Shown in pieces: positions 47,366 to 56,862 of a stretch of 64,000 bases of DNA; the first letter of the stretch is position 1; each line of letters starts with the position of its first letter. Source of the DNA: Allopseudospirillum japonicum. Its GTDB lineage: Bacteria; Pseudomonadota; Gammaproteobacteria; Pseudomonadales; Halomonadaceae. A program made the position numbers and the translations under genes. The notes beneath the pieces were generated by a model, which did no database searches, had not been told where the DNA came from, and worked only from the letters and a program-made list of their open reading frames with translations. The stretch covers positions 108,708-172,707 of the forward strand of contig NZ_FNYH01000006.1 in the NCBI RefSeq assembly GCF_900108915.1, written 5' to 3'.

Positions 47366-47965
47366 ATGTTTATGGAACCAACCAATACGGCCTGTGAAAC
47401 GCTCGAAATAAAAAAAAGCCGTTTTATTAGCCATGCTAAAAAAATCTCATCCCGACAAGAAGCACTGGCTTATATTGCTGATTTGAAAATGCAATACCCT
47501 GATGCGCGCCATCTTTGCTGGGGATACCTTGTAGGTGATCCTCAAAACTCCACTTATGCCGCTTGTTGTGATGATGGTGAACCAAGCGGTACCGCTGGGA
47601 AACCGATTCTAAGTCAAATTCAGCATGCTAATGTTGGTAATATTATCCTAGTGAGCGTGAGATATTTTGGTGGGATTCGTTTAGGTGCTGGTGGTTTGGT
47701 AAGAGCTTATAGAGCATCGGCCCAAAAAGCATTGCAAGCTTTGCATACCCAAATTTACACACCATTAGAAACCATAAAATTAACTTGTCCTTTCCATGAA
47801 GAAGCTTTATTAAGAAAGTTAATCATGTCACTATCTGGAGAAATTACATTAGTTAATTATTCAAGCAATGTTGAGATGCTAATTACACTCCCAGAAAATT
47901 CCCTTCATGCTTTGCAAGCACACTTAGCTACTTTTAATGCAGAAATCATTGCAACCAGCTTATAA
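47366..47965 (+). CDS. YigZ/IMPACT family protein
   Basis: 199 aa. UPF0029 N-terminal domain with KKSRFISHAKKISS, DARHLCWGYLVG, SGTAGKPILSQI and VSVRYFGGIRLGAGGLVRAYR, all family signatures, plus a C-terminal DUF1949 ferredoxin-like part. The bacterial function is not settled; the eukaryotic IMPACT relative regulates translation control. Confidence 0.9.
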   Translation: MFMEPTNTACETLEIKKSRFISHAKKISSRQEALAYIADLKMQYPDARHLCWGYLVGDPQNSTYAACCDDGEPSGTAGKPILSQIQHANVGNIILVSVRYFGGIRLGAGGLVRAYRASAQKALQALHTQIYTPLETIKLTCPFHEEALLRKLIMSLSGEITLVNYSSNVEMLITLPENSLHALQAHLATFNAEIIATSL

Positions 47966-48518
47966 ATAAGAAGTACCCTGATCACATTGCTAACACATCT
48001 TGTTGTATCTGACTTAGCAAGCTTTAAGCTGATACCCATCAGTACCTTAACCTACTGAGTAGGTTTGCATACTAGCAAACTCATACACTCTCTACCACCT
48101 TATAATCTGCTACTGCTCCCCCTATAGTATTTTCTTCAGTCAGCTGCAATAGTGATCATAGCCACCTTGCCAAAGCATCAATTGTGGCGCAATGCCTACC
48201 TTGAAAACAATTAAACCAATATCTCCATTAAGATTGCAAGCCTAAAACAGCAGGTAGAGCTTGCAGGCTAAAGTTGCAAGTTTCATGCAAAATCTCAACA
48301 AAGAAAAAATATTTACTTTGGTTAGTAAATAAGGGAGACTCAAATAACGAGCACTTAGGTTACTTATACTAAAGTAAAGTAGCCCATAAGATCACGGCGA
48401 ATAATAACTAAAAAGGTTCACCTCATTAATCGTTGGGTCAATACAGTCAAGCTAGTTTTTAAACGTTCCAAGGTCTCTAGCACAAAAAAGTTAATTTTGA
48501 CTTATACAGGAAGTCTCT
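47966..48518. other. AT-rich intergenic region upstream of the CRISPR-Cas operon
   Basis: 553 bases without a convincing gene. It contains an inverted repeat ATTTACT (48311-48317) / AGTAAAT (48324-48330) that could be an operator or terminator, and must hold the cas promoter. The AGGAAG site for cas3 is at about 48507. Confidence 0.5.
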
Positions 48519-51134
48519 ATGGCAAGGTTTCGCTCAAGAAAAAAAGACATCTCAATCGCCATCCCAGCGATTCCTTTTCAACAATGTTACGCTAAAACCT
48601 GGCAGCAGCCAGATGGCACTGTGTGTTTAGGGCGCAGTGTGTTTAATCATTGTCAGATTGTTGGAGAGACCGCCCGTCAGTTAATGGCCTTATTCCCGTC
48701 GGCGATACGCAACCAGCTGTTTCCTGAAGATAGTGAACTCGTCTCTGCCAGCCATGATATTGGTAAAGTCAGCCCCAGTTTTGCAGCCAAGTTATTTAAG
48801 GCCACGGGACAGGATTACCGAACCCTTCCTGCTTTGGCTCAAGCGACTCCAGAGACGGAGTCCCAGTGGGGCGGTCATGCGGGCGTGAGTCAAGTGACTG
48901 CAGAAGCGCTCCAGGTTCCTAAATATGTCGCTGAGATTCTGGGGCAACATCACGGCTTTAATCCTCCGGTTGATGACAAAAGAGCCGGTGATGAAATTTT
49001 TGGTGGCCAAAGCTGGCAAAATGAACGGCAAAAGCTAGTTGAAGCGCTTAAGGCTGCCTTGCATTGTGACTGGCCTGTTTTCGAATCCGCAGCACAAGCT
49101 CGGGTTGTGGCCGGTTTAACTTCTGTGGCCGATTGGATCGGTTCAGGTGCATTCTTCGAAGACCCTCACGCAGACTGGCAGCCCCGTATCGGGCAAGCAT
49201 TAACTGATGCCGGATTTATCCGGCCAAAAATCATTCCTAGGCTGTCCTTTGCCGAGGTGTTTGACCCTGAGCACAAAAAGATGCAGCCAAGGCAAGCCCA
49301 ACAGGTGTTTTTCGAACAAGTACAAGGCCCAGGCGTGTATATTCTGGAAGCTCAGATGGGGATGGGCAAAACAGAAGCGGCGCTCTATGCGGCTTACAAG
49401 CTGCTGGCACAAGGACAAGCGACCGGTATCTATTTTGCGTTACCGACTCAACTGACCTCCAACAAGATCTATGACAGGTTTAACGCTTTTCTTGAACAGA
49501 TCGTGCATCCAGATACACCTAACCGTGCTTTGTTACTGCATTCTAGCGCTTGGTTACTGGATACCGAAATGGGGGAAGAGGGCCGCCCCGGTGGTGCCTG
49601 GTTTCATCATAAAAAGCGCGGTCTTCTCGCACCCTTTGCGGTCGGAACGCTCGATCAGGCACTTATGGCAGTCATGAATGTAAAACACGGCTTTGTTCGT
49701 GCGTTTGGCCTTGCAGGCAAGGTCGTTATTCTGGATGAGGTTCATAGTTACGATCTTTATACTGGAACCATCCTTAACGAATTAACCGCATTTCTGCGCC
49801 AGATAGGCTGTACCGTCATTATTCTAAGCGCCACCCTAAGCCGTCAGCGCAGAGAAGCTTTGACTGCAAGCCCGTGTGCTGCAAGTGATTATCCTCTGAT
49901 TACCGCAGTCGATGCCTCCGGCAATCCCCCGATTGAATTGGCTGTGTATCAGCCAGACACTGCTCCAGTTTCGGTACAGCTTGTATCGGATGATCAGCAA
50001 GCGCTTGAAGAAGCCCTAGCAAGAGCTGAGCAGGGGCAGCAGGTGTTATGGATTGAAAACACGGTGGCAGAAGCGCAGCAGCGTTATCTAGATTTGGCCA
50101 GCCGAGCTTATGCACTGGGTTGTGATATAAGTTTACTGCACTCGCGTTTTATTCCCGCAGACCGGCAACGCAATGAGACTCGCTGGGTCAATGCCTTTGG
50201 TCAAGCGGGCTGGAGCGAGAGGAGGAAACAGGGGCGTATTCTTGTCGGGACTCAGGTGCTTGAACAGTCGCTGGATATTGATGCTGATTTTCTGGTCAGC
50301 CGGTTTGCGCCTACAGATATGCTGCTGCAGCGTATCGGACGTTTATGGCGGCATGCATCAACCCCGCGTCCTGAGACCGCCTGTCGGGAATGTTGGCTGA
50401 TCGCGCCGGATCTTGAGCTGGCGCTAACTAATCCAGCCAACGCATTTGGGGCCACTGCAAGCGTTTATGCACCTTATGTGCTGTGCCGCAGTCTTGAAGT
50501 TTGGCAAAACATCACGCGCTTGGTATTGCCGAAAAATATTCGCGGTTTGATTGATCAAACTTACGAGGATCGGCAAGAAAGCGGCTTATGGTCTGCGTTA
50601 TTGCAGATGTTGAAAAAGGGCAGCCGATACCGCACAGGTGAAGAGGCGCTGGAATCCTTGGCGCGGCTGACACTCTCCCGCAACGGCAAAACATTACCCG
50701 AGCATAAAGCCGAAACGCGCTACAGTGATCAACAGACACTGGATGTCCTATTACTGCGTGCCATCAGCTACGACGAAAATATAAAAGCTATTCGCGTTCG
50801 CTTGTTAGATGATCAAGAACACTTATTACCTTGCAGCCGTTCGCATTTAACGAAGCAGCAATGGCGAGCACTGGCGGCCACATTACACCAACAGTTAGTT
50901 TCTATTAAACCTGATGATTGTCCGCCTGCAATGAGTTACAACGAGCTTAAGAAGCTTCAACTTGGGCAGGTTTTTTATCTGGGAGACCCGCAGCAGGATG
51001 AGGCTTTGCTGCGGATCGCTCTGGTTACAGACACGGGAGAAATCCGTACCCTAGATGGCGCGGCGGTGGGCAGTGACAAGCATTTGGAATATCGTGATGA
51101 CCTGGGGTACCAGGTTATTAAGCATAAGGAATAG
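48519..51134 (+). CDS. cas3: CRISPR-associated nuclease-helicase Cas3 (type I-E)
   Basis: 871 aa with fused HD nuclease and SF2 helicase. HD domain at about residues 20-220: NHCQ, SASHDIGK and the later GQHHGF His ligands. Helicase at about 265-650: Walker A QMGMGKTEAALY, DEVH box ILDEVHSYD, motif III LSATLS, motif VI QRIGRLWRH. It nicks and unwinds DNA marked by Cascade. First gene of the cas operon; cas8e starts 2 bases after its stop. Confidence 0.97.
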   Translation: MARFRSRKKDISIAIPAIPFQQCYAKTWQQPDGTVCLGRSVFNHCQIVGETARQLMALFPSAIRNQLFPEDSELVSASHDIGKVSPSFAAKLFKATGQDYRTLPALAQATPETESQWGGHAGVSQVTAEALQVPKYVAEILGQHHGFNPPVDDKRAGDEIFGGQSWQNERQKLVEALKAALHCDWPVFESAAQARVVAGLTSVADWIGSGAFFEDPHADWQPRIGQALTDAGFIRPKIIPRLSFAEVFDPEHKKMQPRQAQQVFFEQVQGPGVYILEAQMGMGKTEAALYAAYKLLAQGQATGIYFALPTQLTSNKIYDRFNAFLEQIVHPDTPNRALLLHSSAWLLDTEMGEEGRPGGAWFHHKKRGLLAPFAVGTLDQALMAVMNVKHGFVRAFGLAGKVVILDEVHSYDLYTGTILNELTAFLRQIGCTVIILSATLSRQRREALTASPCAASDYPLITAVDASGNPPIELAVYQPDTAPVSVQLVSDDQQALEEALARAEQGQQVLWIENTVAEAQQRYLDLASRAYALGCDISLLHSRFIPADRQRNETRWVNAFGQAGWSERRKQGRILVGTQVLEQSLDIDADFLVSRFAPTDMLLQRIGRLWRHASTPRPETACRECWLIAPDLELALTNPANAFGATASVYAPYVLCRSLEVWQNITRLVLPKNIRGLIDQTYEDRQESGLWSALLQMLKKGSRYRTGEEALESLARLTLSRNGKTLPEHKAETRYSDQQTLDVLLLRAISYDENIKAIRVRLLDDQEHLLPCSRSHLTKQQWRALAATLHQQLVSIKPDDCPPAMSYNELKKLQLGQVFYLGDPQQDEALLRIALVTDTGEIRTLDGAAVGSDKHLEYRDDLGYQVIKHKE

Positions 51135-51136
51135 TT

Positions 51137-52660
51137 ATGGATAATCGCTTTAATCTGATTGATGAGCCTTGGATACCGGTTGCTGATTTTGGTCGGGTCA
51201 GCTTGCAAGCAGTGTTCAGCCGACCTGAGTTAAGAGCGCTGGGCGGTAACCCAGTACAGAAGATTGCACTCACCAAACTACTGCTGGCAATCGCACAAGC
51301 TGCGGCCACACCCAAAGATGATGAACACTGGCAGCAGATGGGTTGGCAGGGGATGGCTGATCAATGCTTGTCATACCTACACCAGTGGCACGATAGCTTT
51401 TATCTGTATGGTGAAAAACCCTTTTTGCAGATGCCACAGATAGCTCGTGCGGCTGAAAAGTCGCTCGGCGTTGTTTCACCGGAAGTTAGTACCGGCAATA
51501 CAACCGTACTTACACAGAGCCAGAAAGAGCAGGCTTTACAGGATGCAGAGCGGGCTGTGATTTTGATCCAGCAAATGAGTTTTGCTCTCAGTGGTAAAAA
51601 AACTGATAACACTGTCGTGCTGACAGAAGGCTATCGTGGAAAGCAGAATAACAAGGGCAAGGCAGCCACTGGTAAAGCCGGTGTTTCTGTTGGGCATATG
51701 GGGTTGCTGCACTCGTATTGGATGGCAGATTCACTGGTCAAAACCATTTGGATTAACCTTTTTACCCAAGAAAATATCTCTGAACTTGCGATGTATCCGG
51801 AACTTGGCGTACCGCCTTGGGAGCAAATGCCGGCAGGGGAAGATGATGCCATTGCGCAAAAAATGCAAAACACCTTTATCGGGCGCTTGCTGCCAATGGG
51901 TAAATTCTGCCTGTTCTCTGAAACTGGGATTCATTATTCCGATGGTATTGCACACGCCGGATACCTAGAAGGCAAGGCTGATCCAACCGCTTCTGTGGAT
52001 TTCTCACAGAAAAAGCCAAAAGCGCTTTGGGTGAATCCAGAAAAAAGACCTTGGCGGGAACTAACATCACTGTTGCAGTTTATTGAACAGGGCAAAAGCA
52101 GCGGCTTTCAGACCTATCAATTACAACTGCCGTTAAAACGACTGCGTGATACTTGCGATGAATTTGCGCTTTGGTCCGGTGGTTTACGGGTCAGTAGCAA
52201 CGCAGGTGAACAGTACGCATCCGGCACGGATGATTATGTCCAGTCAGAACTCTGGTTAACTGCAGACCTTTTGGGCAGCTATTTCCTGGAAAACCTTAAG
52301 CATGAGATGCAGTTGCTGGATCAAGTCAAAAATGCTTTATGGGGTGCAACAGTAGGTTACTTCCGCCAGCTATCTGATATCGATAAATCGGGCTCAGGCA
52401 AAGCGCAGCCCTTTGTTGCCAACCAAGCAGAAAAAGCCACTAGCCTGTTTTGGCAACTGTGCGAGCGTCAGGCCCAAGCTCTGATTGATGCCTGTGACAA
52501 CACCGAAGAAGGCCGACAGCAGCGTTTACAACTGCGAAAAGTGTTTGCCGGCTACGCCCATGAGGTGTTTGATCGTATTTGCCCCAATCACAGTGCCCGG
52601 CAGATGGATGCTTGGGCGCAGAAGCGACCTAATTTTTCAAAATATCTGCAAGCAGAATAA
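51137..52660 (+). CDS. casA: Cascade large subunit Cas8e (Cse1/CasA)
   Basis: 507 aa, usual length. The N-terminal FNLIDEPWIPVADF is the Cse1 hallmark, and the C-terminal four-helix bundle includes the stretch near LRKVFAGYAHEVFDR. It recognises the PAM and recruits Cas3. Since all spacers imply a PAM ending in C or T, this subunit should differ in its PAM-contacting loop from the E. coli protein. Confidence 0.95.
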   Translation: MDNRFNLIDEPWIPVADFGRVSLQAVFSRPELRALGGNPVQKIALTKLLLAIAQAAATPKDDEHWQQMGWQGMADQCLSYLHQWHDSFYLYGEKPFLQMPQIARAAEKSLGVVSPEVSTGNTTVLTQSQKEQALQDAERAVILIQQMSFALSGKKTDNTVVLTEGYRGKQNNKGKAATGKAGVSVGHMGLLHSYWMADSLVKTIWINLFTQENISELAMYPELGVPPWEQMPAGEDDAIAQKMQNTFIGRLLPMGKFCLFSETGIHYSDGIAHAGYLEGKADPTASVDFSQKKPKALWVNPEKRPWRELTSLLQFIEQGKSSGFQTYQLQLPLKRLRDTCDEFALWSGGLRVSSNAGEQYASGTDDYVQSELWLTADLLGSYFLENLKHEMQLLDQVKNALWGATVGYFRQLSDIDKSGSGKAQPFVANQAEKATSLFWQLCERQAQALIDACDNTEEGRQQRLQLRKVFAGYAHEVFDRICPNHSARQMDAWAQKRPNFSKYLQAE

Positions 52661-52673
52661 GGAGAGGGCCTTT

Positions 52674-53231
52674 ATGGAACCCAAGCCCAAAGGAGAAGCA
52701 AACCCGCAGCCAGCGGTGGGAGCTGCCGCCCGTTTTGTCGAGTATGTCCTCAAACGTCAGGCAGAAGATAACGGCTTTGCCGCCAAGTTGCGTCGGGCAG
52801 ATAACCCAGCAACCGAGTATCAGAGCTGGGAGATTTTGGCCGGTTTTGGGGTGGATCTGGAAAAAAGCTGGCAACGGCTACCCTACTGTACTTTGGGTGC
52901 CGCTTTGGCTAAAGCCAAACCGGAGCGCGATGGCACCCTGGGTTTAGGTGCGGCCATTGCGGCTTGTTATGAGGATGGTGCTCAATCCGATCAAGCCAAA
53001 GCCCGCCTGCGACGTCTTCTCGCCTGCACCAGTATTGAGGAGCTTTGTCAGATTTTACGCCCCGTGCTGGCGCTGATTGCCAGCCGTGGGGTCAAGCTGA
53101 ATTTCAGCCTGCTGTTACAGCAACTGCTCTGGTTTTCAGGACAAGGACAGGAACGAGTGCGAACCCGCTGGGCACAGGACTTTTACCACCGTCAGCCAGA
53201 AGACAGCACAGAGGGAGCGGATAATGAGTGA
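52674..53231 (+). CDS. casB: Cascade small subunit Cse2 (CasB)
   Basis: 185 aa from the ATG at 52674 (AAGGAGAGG upstream). Cse2 features: helical, with LGAAIAACYEDGAQSDQ and RLRRLLACTSIEELCQIL, then VKLNFSLLLQQLLWF. Two copies line Cascade and steady the R-loop. Its end overlaps cas6e by 8 bases. Confidence 0.93.
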   Translation: MEPKPKGEANPQPAVGAAARFVEYVLKRQAEDNGFAAKLRRADNPATEYQSWEILAGFGVDLEKSWQRLPYCTLGAALAKAKPERDGTLGLGAAIAACYEDGAQSDQAKARLRRLLACTSIEELCQILRPVLALIASRGVKLNFSLLLQQLLWFSGQGQERVRTRWAQDFYHRQPEDSTEGADNE

Positions 53232-53877
53232 GCTTTATGCCAGTGCGCTGCATCTTGATCGCAAGGCGGTTAAAGCCCTGAAAATTACGGATATCTACTC
53301 TCTGCACCGTGTGGTGTACAGCCTGTTTGCTGATGTGCGCAGCGAAGATGAAAAGCAGAGTCATATCCCAAGCGGTATTCTTTTTGCCGATCAGGGTGGT
53401 GATTTTCAGGGGCGTAAAGTGCTGATGGTTTCTGATCGTAAGCCGGCTGAGCAGATCGACGGACAGTTTGGTCAGGTGATCACCAAAACGATCAGCCCTG
53501 ATTTTCTGGAGCACAAAAACTACTGCTTTAAAGTACAGATCAACCCAGTACGTAAAGAGAAAGCCAGTGGTAAGCGGATTGCGGTTAAAGGCCGAGATAA
53601 GGTCGCCCAGTGGTTTGCCGAGCGAGCTCCTAAAAGCTGGGGCTTTTCCGTTGATCTGCACACCTTGCAGGTCGAGGGCATTGAGGTACTGCAGTTTATC
53701 GATAAAACCAAGCGCCAAGTGACGATAGGGCGTGCCACCTTACAAGGTCGGTTAACGGTGACTGACGCTGCACTATTTGCACAAAGTTTTCAAAACGGTA
53801 TTGGCAAGGGACGCGCTTTTGGCTGTGGTCTGTTACAGATTGTGCCCATCATCGACAATCCCTTTGCCCAATTTTAA
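53224..53877 (+). CDS. casE: CRISPR RNA endonuclease Cas6e (Cse3/CasE)
   Basis: 217 aa. Cas6e fold: IYSLHRVVYSLF carries the likely catalytic His (about residue 28), and the C-terminal Gly-rich loop is GIGKGRAFGCGLLQIVP. It cuts the repeat hairpin of the precursor and stays on the crRNA. It lies before cas7e, whereas in E. coli the equivalent gene follows cas5e. Confidence 0.94.
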   Translation: MSELYASALHLDRKAVKALKITDIYSLHRVVYSLFADVRSEDEKQSHIPSGILFADQGGDFQGRKVLMVSDRKPAEQIDGQFGQVITKTISPDFLEHKNYCFKVQINPVRKEKASGKRIAVKGRDKVAQWFAERAPKSWGFSVDLHTLQVEGIEVLQFIDKTKRQVTIGRATLQGRLTVTDAALFAQSFQNGIGKGRAFGCGLLQIVPIIDNPFAQF

Positions 53878-53894
53878 CTTTCAAGGAGTACACC

Positions 53895-54926
53895 ATGACT
53901 TTATTAAAAAATACCCGTATTGAGTTCCACATTCTGCAGTCTTTCCCAGTGACCTGTCTAAACCGTGATGATGTCGGCGCTCCTAAATCCGCTATGATCG
54001 GTGGCGTGCCTCGTGCCCGTGTTTCGTCTCAGTGCTGGAAGCGTCAAGTACGTCTGGCGATGCCGGAGTTTGGTATCAAGCTGGGGGTGCGTAGTAAAAA
54101 AATCGCTGCCTTGCTGACCAAGGAATGTTTGGCCCTAGGAGCCAACGAAGAAGAGGCGCAGGCTTGTGCTGAGGCGATGGCTAAAGCATTAGCCGATGAT
54201 ACCTTGCTATTTTTAAGTGAAACTGAAGCCCAAGCCTTTGCAGCTTACGCCCAAGAAAAAGCCTTTGATCCCAAAGCACTTAAAGAGAAAGAACTGGCTA
54301 AGGTTGCTAAAAAAGCACTGAATCCGGCAGTGGATGCGCTGGATATCGCTTTATTTGGTCGTATGGTGGCAAAAGCACCGGATATGAATGTGGAGGCTGC
54401 AGCCTCTTTCTCGCACGCCATCTCAACCCATAAAGTGACTAACGAAGTAGAGTTCTTTACCGCAGTGGATGATTGTAAAACCGACGAGGAAAGCGGTTCT
54501 GCCCATATGGGTAGCCTGGAATACAACTCAGCGACTTACTACCGCTATATCAGCCTGGATCTGGGACAGCTGCAGCAAACCCTAGGGCAAGATGCCGACC
54601 TGAAACCTGCCATTGAAGCCTTCGTCAAGGCACTTTATGTGGCTGTACCTAATGCCCGCCAGACCACTCAGGCTGGGGCGTGTCCGTGGGAGTTTGCCCG
54701 AGTGCTGGTACGTAAAGGGCAGGGGCTACAGGCTTCATTTGAACAGCCGGTCAAGGCCAAAGGTGAGGGTTATCTTGCTGCCAGTAAAACGGCGCTGAAT
54801 GACTGGTTGGATGCGAAAGAAAAACTGTCCGGCTCCTTATTTGGCAAGCAGGCTGATCTGCAGTGGGGCGAAAATCTGGAATATAGCCTTGATCACCTGA
54901 TCGCCGATCTACAAGCCCAGCTATAA
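53895..54926 (+). CDS. casC: Cascade backbone subunit Cas7e (Cse4/CasC)
   Basis: 343 aa. N-terminal IEFHILQSFPVTCLNRDDVGAPKSA and VSSQCWKRQVR are typical of Cas7e, six copies of which coat the crRNA spacer. The middle part HAISTHKVTNEVEFFTAVDD is also conserved. It begins 17 bases after cas6e with AAGGAG. Confidence 0.96.
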   Translation: MTLLKNTRIEFHILQSFPVTCLNRDDVGAPKSAMIGGVPRARVSSQCWKRQVRLAMPEFGIKLGVRSKKIAALLTKECLALGANEEEAQACAEAMAKALADDTLLFLSETEAQAFAAYAQEKAFDPKALKEKELAKVAKKALNPAVDALDIALFGRMVAKAPDMNVEAAASFSHAISTHKVTNEVEFFTAVDDCKTDEESGSAHMGSLEYNSATYYRYISLDLGQLQQTLGQDADLKPAIEAFVKALYVAVPNARQTTQAGACPWEFARVLVRKGQGLQASFEQPVKAKGEGYLAASKTALNDWLDAKEKLSGSLFGKQADLQWGENLEYSLDHLIADLQAQL

Positions 54927-54939
54927 GCGGAGGCTTAAG

Positions 54940-55671
54940 ATGAGTGAACCGAATCAATATCTGCTGCTTTGGCTGGAAGGCCCGATGCAGGCGTGGGGGC
55001 ACGATTCCAAATTTGGCGTGCGCGATACACTGAGTTTCCCGACGCGCTCAGGGGTGATGGGATTGCTCTGCTGCGCTCGCGGAGCGAGTGGGCCTGAAAC
55101 CGAATGGCTGGAAGCAATGGCAGCGTCTGAGATGGAGGTCCGAGCCTATGCCCGGGTTGATAAAAACGGTCAGCCAGTGATGAGAGAGCCAGCACTGCGG
55201 GACTTCCATATGGTAGGCAGTGGTTACGATGATACTGATCCTTGGCAAAACCTGCTGATCCCCAAAACTTCGGAAGGTAAAAAGGCGGTTGGTGGAGGGA
55301 CCAAAATGACCTACCGCTATTACCTGCAGGACAGTGCTTTTGCTGTTGCCTTGCAGGTCACATCTGACCAGGCGGAAGTTTTAGCTGATGCATTACAAAA
55401 TCCGGTGTGGACGCTTTATCTGGGGCGTAAAAACTGCGTGCCAACAGAACTGATTTATCAGGGTGTTTTTACCAGTGCAGAAGCACTCTGGGCGCACGCT
55501 GAACAGCTGGCCGAGCAGAAAGAGCGCGTACTAAGTTATCAGGTTGTGGAGCAGGAGACAGACGATGGTGAAGTCTTGACCTTAAATGATGTGCCAGTAC
55601 AGTTTGGATTGAATAAACGCTACCGAGACCGGCGGGTAACGCTTCTAGAAGCGATTAACGAAGAGGTATAA
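54940..55671 (+). CDS. casD: Cascade subunit Cas5e (CasD)
   Basis: 243 aa. LLLWLEGPMQAWGHDSKF, TLSFPTRSGVMGLLCCA and LRDFHMVG are Cas5e hallmarks; the VTLLEAINEEV end is also usual. It binds the 5' handle of the crRNA. GGAGG precedes the start and cas1 follows by 3 bases. Confidence 0.96.
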   Translation: MSEPNQYLLLWLEGPMQAWGHDSKFGVRDTLSFPTRSGVMGLLCCARGASGPETEWLEAMAASEMEVRAYARVDKNGQPVMREPALRDFHMVGSGYDDTDPWQNLLIPKTSEGKKAVGGGTKMTYRYYLQDSAFAVALQVTSDQAEVLADALQNPVWTLYLGRKNCVPTELIYQGVFTSAEALWAHAEQLAEQKERVLSYQVVEQETDDGEVLTLNDVPVQFGLNKRYRDRRVTLLEAINEEV

Positions 55672-55674
55672 GAG

Positions 55675-56550
55675 ATGGTGCAGGGAGAGCGGTTGTTTGT
55701 CAAGGTGACCCGTGAATCCCTGCCTCAGGTGCAGGATAAGTATCCTTTTCTGTATCTGGAGCGGGGCCGATTGGAGATTGATGATAGCAGCGTCAAATGG
55801 ATTGATTCAGATAACAATGTCGTGCCTTTGCCAGTGGCCACTTTAAATACGCTGTTATTGGGGCCGGGAACCTCAGTCACCCATGAGGCAATTAAAACCG
55901 CCACGGCAGCGAACTGTGCGGTCAGTTGGGTAGGGGAAGACAGTCTGCTGTTTTATGCGGCAGGTTTTTTACCCACTGCAGATACCCGCAATCTGAAACG
56001 CCAGATCACTCTTGCAGCAGATGAAGCCAAGTCTCTTGAAGTCGCTCGAATGATGTTTGCCAAGCGTTTTCCGGATGCAGATCTGGCCGGAAAAAGCCTG
56101 AACAGCATGATGGGTATGGAAGGTAATCGGGTGCGGGCGCTCTATCAGCAAAAAGCCGAGGAGTATGGCGTTGGCTGGAAAGGCCGTCAGTTTGTACCAG
56201 GCAAATTTGAATTTAGTGATTTGACTAATCAAATACTGACCGCCTGTAATGCCGCTTTATATGGCATTTTATGTTCTGGTGTACATGCGATGGGTTATTC
56301 GCCTCATATTGGTTTTGTTCATTCCGGCAGCCCTTTGCCCTTTGTTTATGATCTGGCAGATCTTTACAAGGAACCCCTGTGTATTGATCTAGCCTTTTAT
56401 CTGACCCGTGAGATGGCAGGCCGGTATGATAAACACAAGGTATCAGCAGCATTCCGTAAGCGGGTTATTCAGATGGATTTGCTGAAACAGGTCACTTCGG
56501 ATATCAATGAGTTGATGGGGGTGCGTCGTGCTCGTCGTATTAGCAAATGA
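55675..56550 (+). CDS. cas1: CRISPR integrase Cas1 (type I-E)
   Basis: 291 aa, length of the I-E Cas1. Metal site residues seen as Glu in MGMEGNRVRALY, His in GVHAMGYSPHIGFVHSG and Asp in PFVYDLADLYKE. With Cas2 it integrates new spacers at the leader end. Its end overlaps cas2 by 23 bases. Confidence 0.96.
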   Translation: MVQGERLFVKVTRESLPQVQDKYPFLYLERGRLEIDDSSVKWIDSDNNVVPLPVATLNTLLLGPGTSVTHEAIKTATAANCAVSWVGEDSLLFYAAGFLPTADTRNLKRQITLAADEAKSLEVARMMFAKRFPDADLAGKSLNSMMGMEGNRVRALYQQKAEEYGVGWKGRQFVPGKFEFSDLTNQILTACNAALYGILCSGVHAMGYSPHIGFVHSGSPLPFVYDLADLYKEPLCIDLAFYLTREMAGRYDKHKVSAAFRKRVIQMDLLKQVTSDINELMGVRRARRISK

Positions 56551-56815
56551 TCTACCACCTGCGGTACGTGGCCGGATGAAACTTTGGTTTATCGAGCCGC
56601 GTCCTAATGTGTTTGTCTCTGGTGTGAAAGATTCTGTTGCGCAAACGGTTGTGGATTATCTGATCAAGCATTGTCCGGTTGATTCCGGCCTGATGCTGTT
56701 TCGTAGTATTCCAAAACCTCCGGGTTATGAGATTCGCTACAAAGGCAAAGTCCGAAAACCTATTACTGAAATTTGTGGATTACAGTTGATTATTGAAACC
56801 CTAAAAAATCCATAA
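56528..56815 (+). CDS. cas2: CRISPR-associated Cas2e
   Basis: 95 aa from a GTG inside the end of cas1, giving MLVVLANDLPPAVRGRMKLW, the I-E Cas2 start. The dimer bridges two Cas1 dimers. It ends 47 bases before the first repeat, so the leader lies in this short gap. Confidence 0.94.
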   Translation: MLVVLANDLPPAVRGRMKLWFIEPRPNVFVSGVKDSVAQTVVDYLIKHCPVDSGLMLFRSIPKPPGYEIRYKGKVRKPITEICGLQLIIETLKNP

Positions 56816-56862
56816 ATACTATATTTGGTGCTTGCAAGGATGCTCTTTAACAATATACTGGT
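56816..56862 (+). promoter_or_regulatory. CRISPR leader
   Basis: 47 AT-rich bases between cas2 and the first repeat, with CTTTAACAATATACT next to the repeat. This is the leader side because the array has the same orientation as the E. coli repeat and the degenerate repeat is at the other end. It is short for a leader; an IHF site, if used, would extend into cas2. Confidence 0.6.

Noticed and set aside
48210..48300. Possible fragment of an IS66-like transposase (a helix reading IASLKQQVELA)
   Set aside because: It is broken by stop codons and the match is too short and generic to claim.
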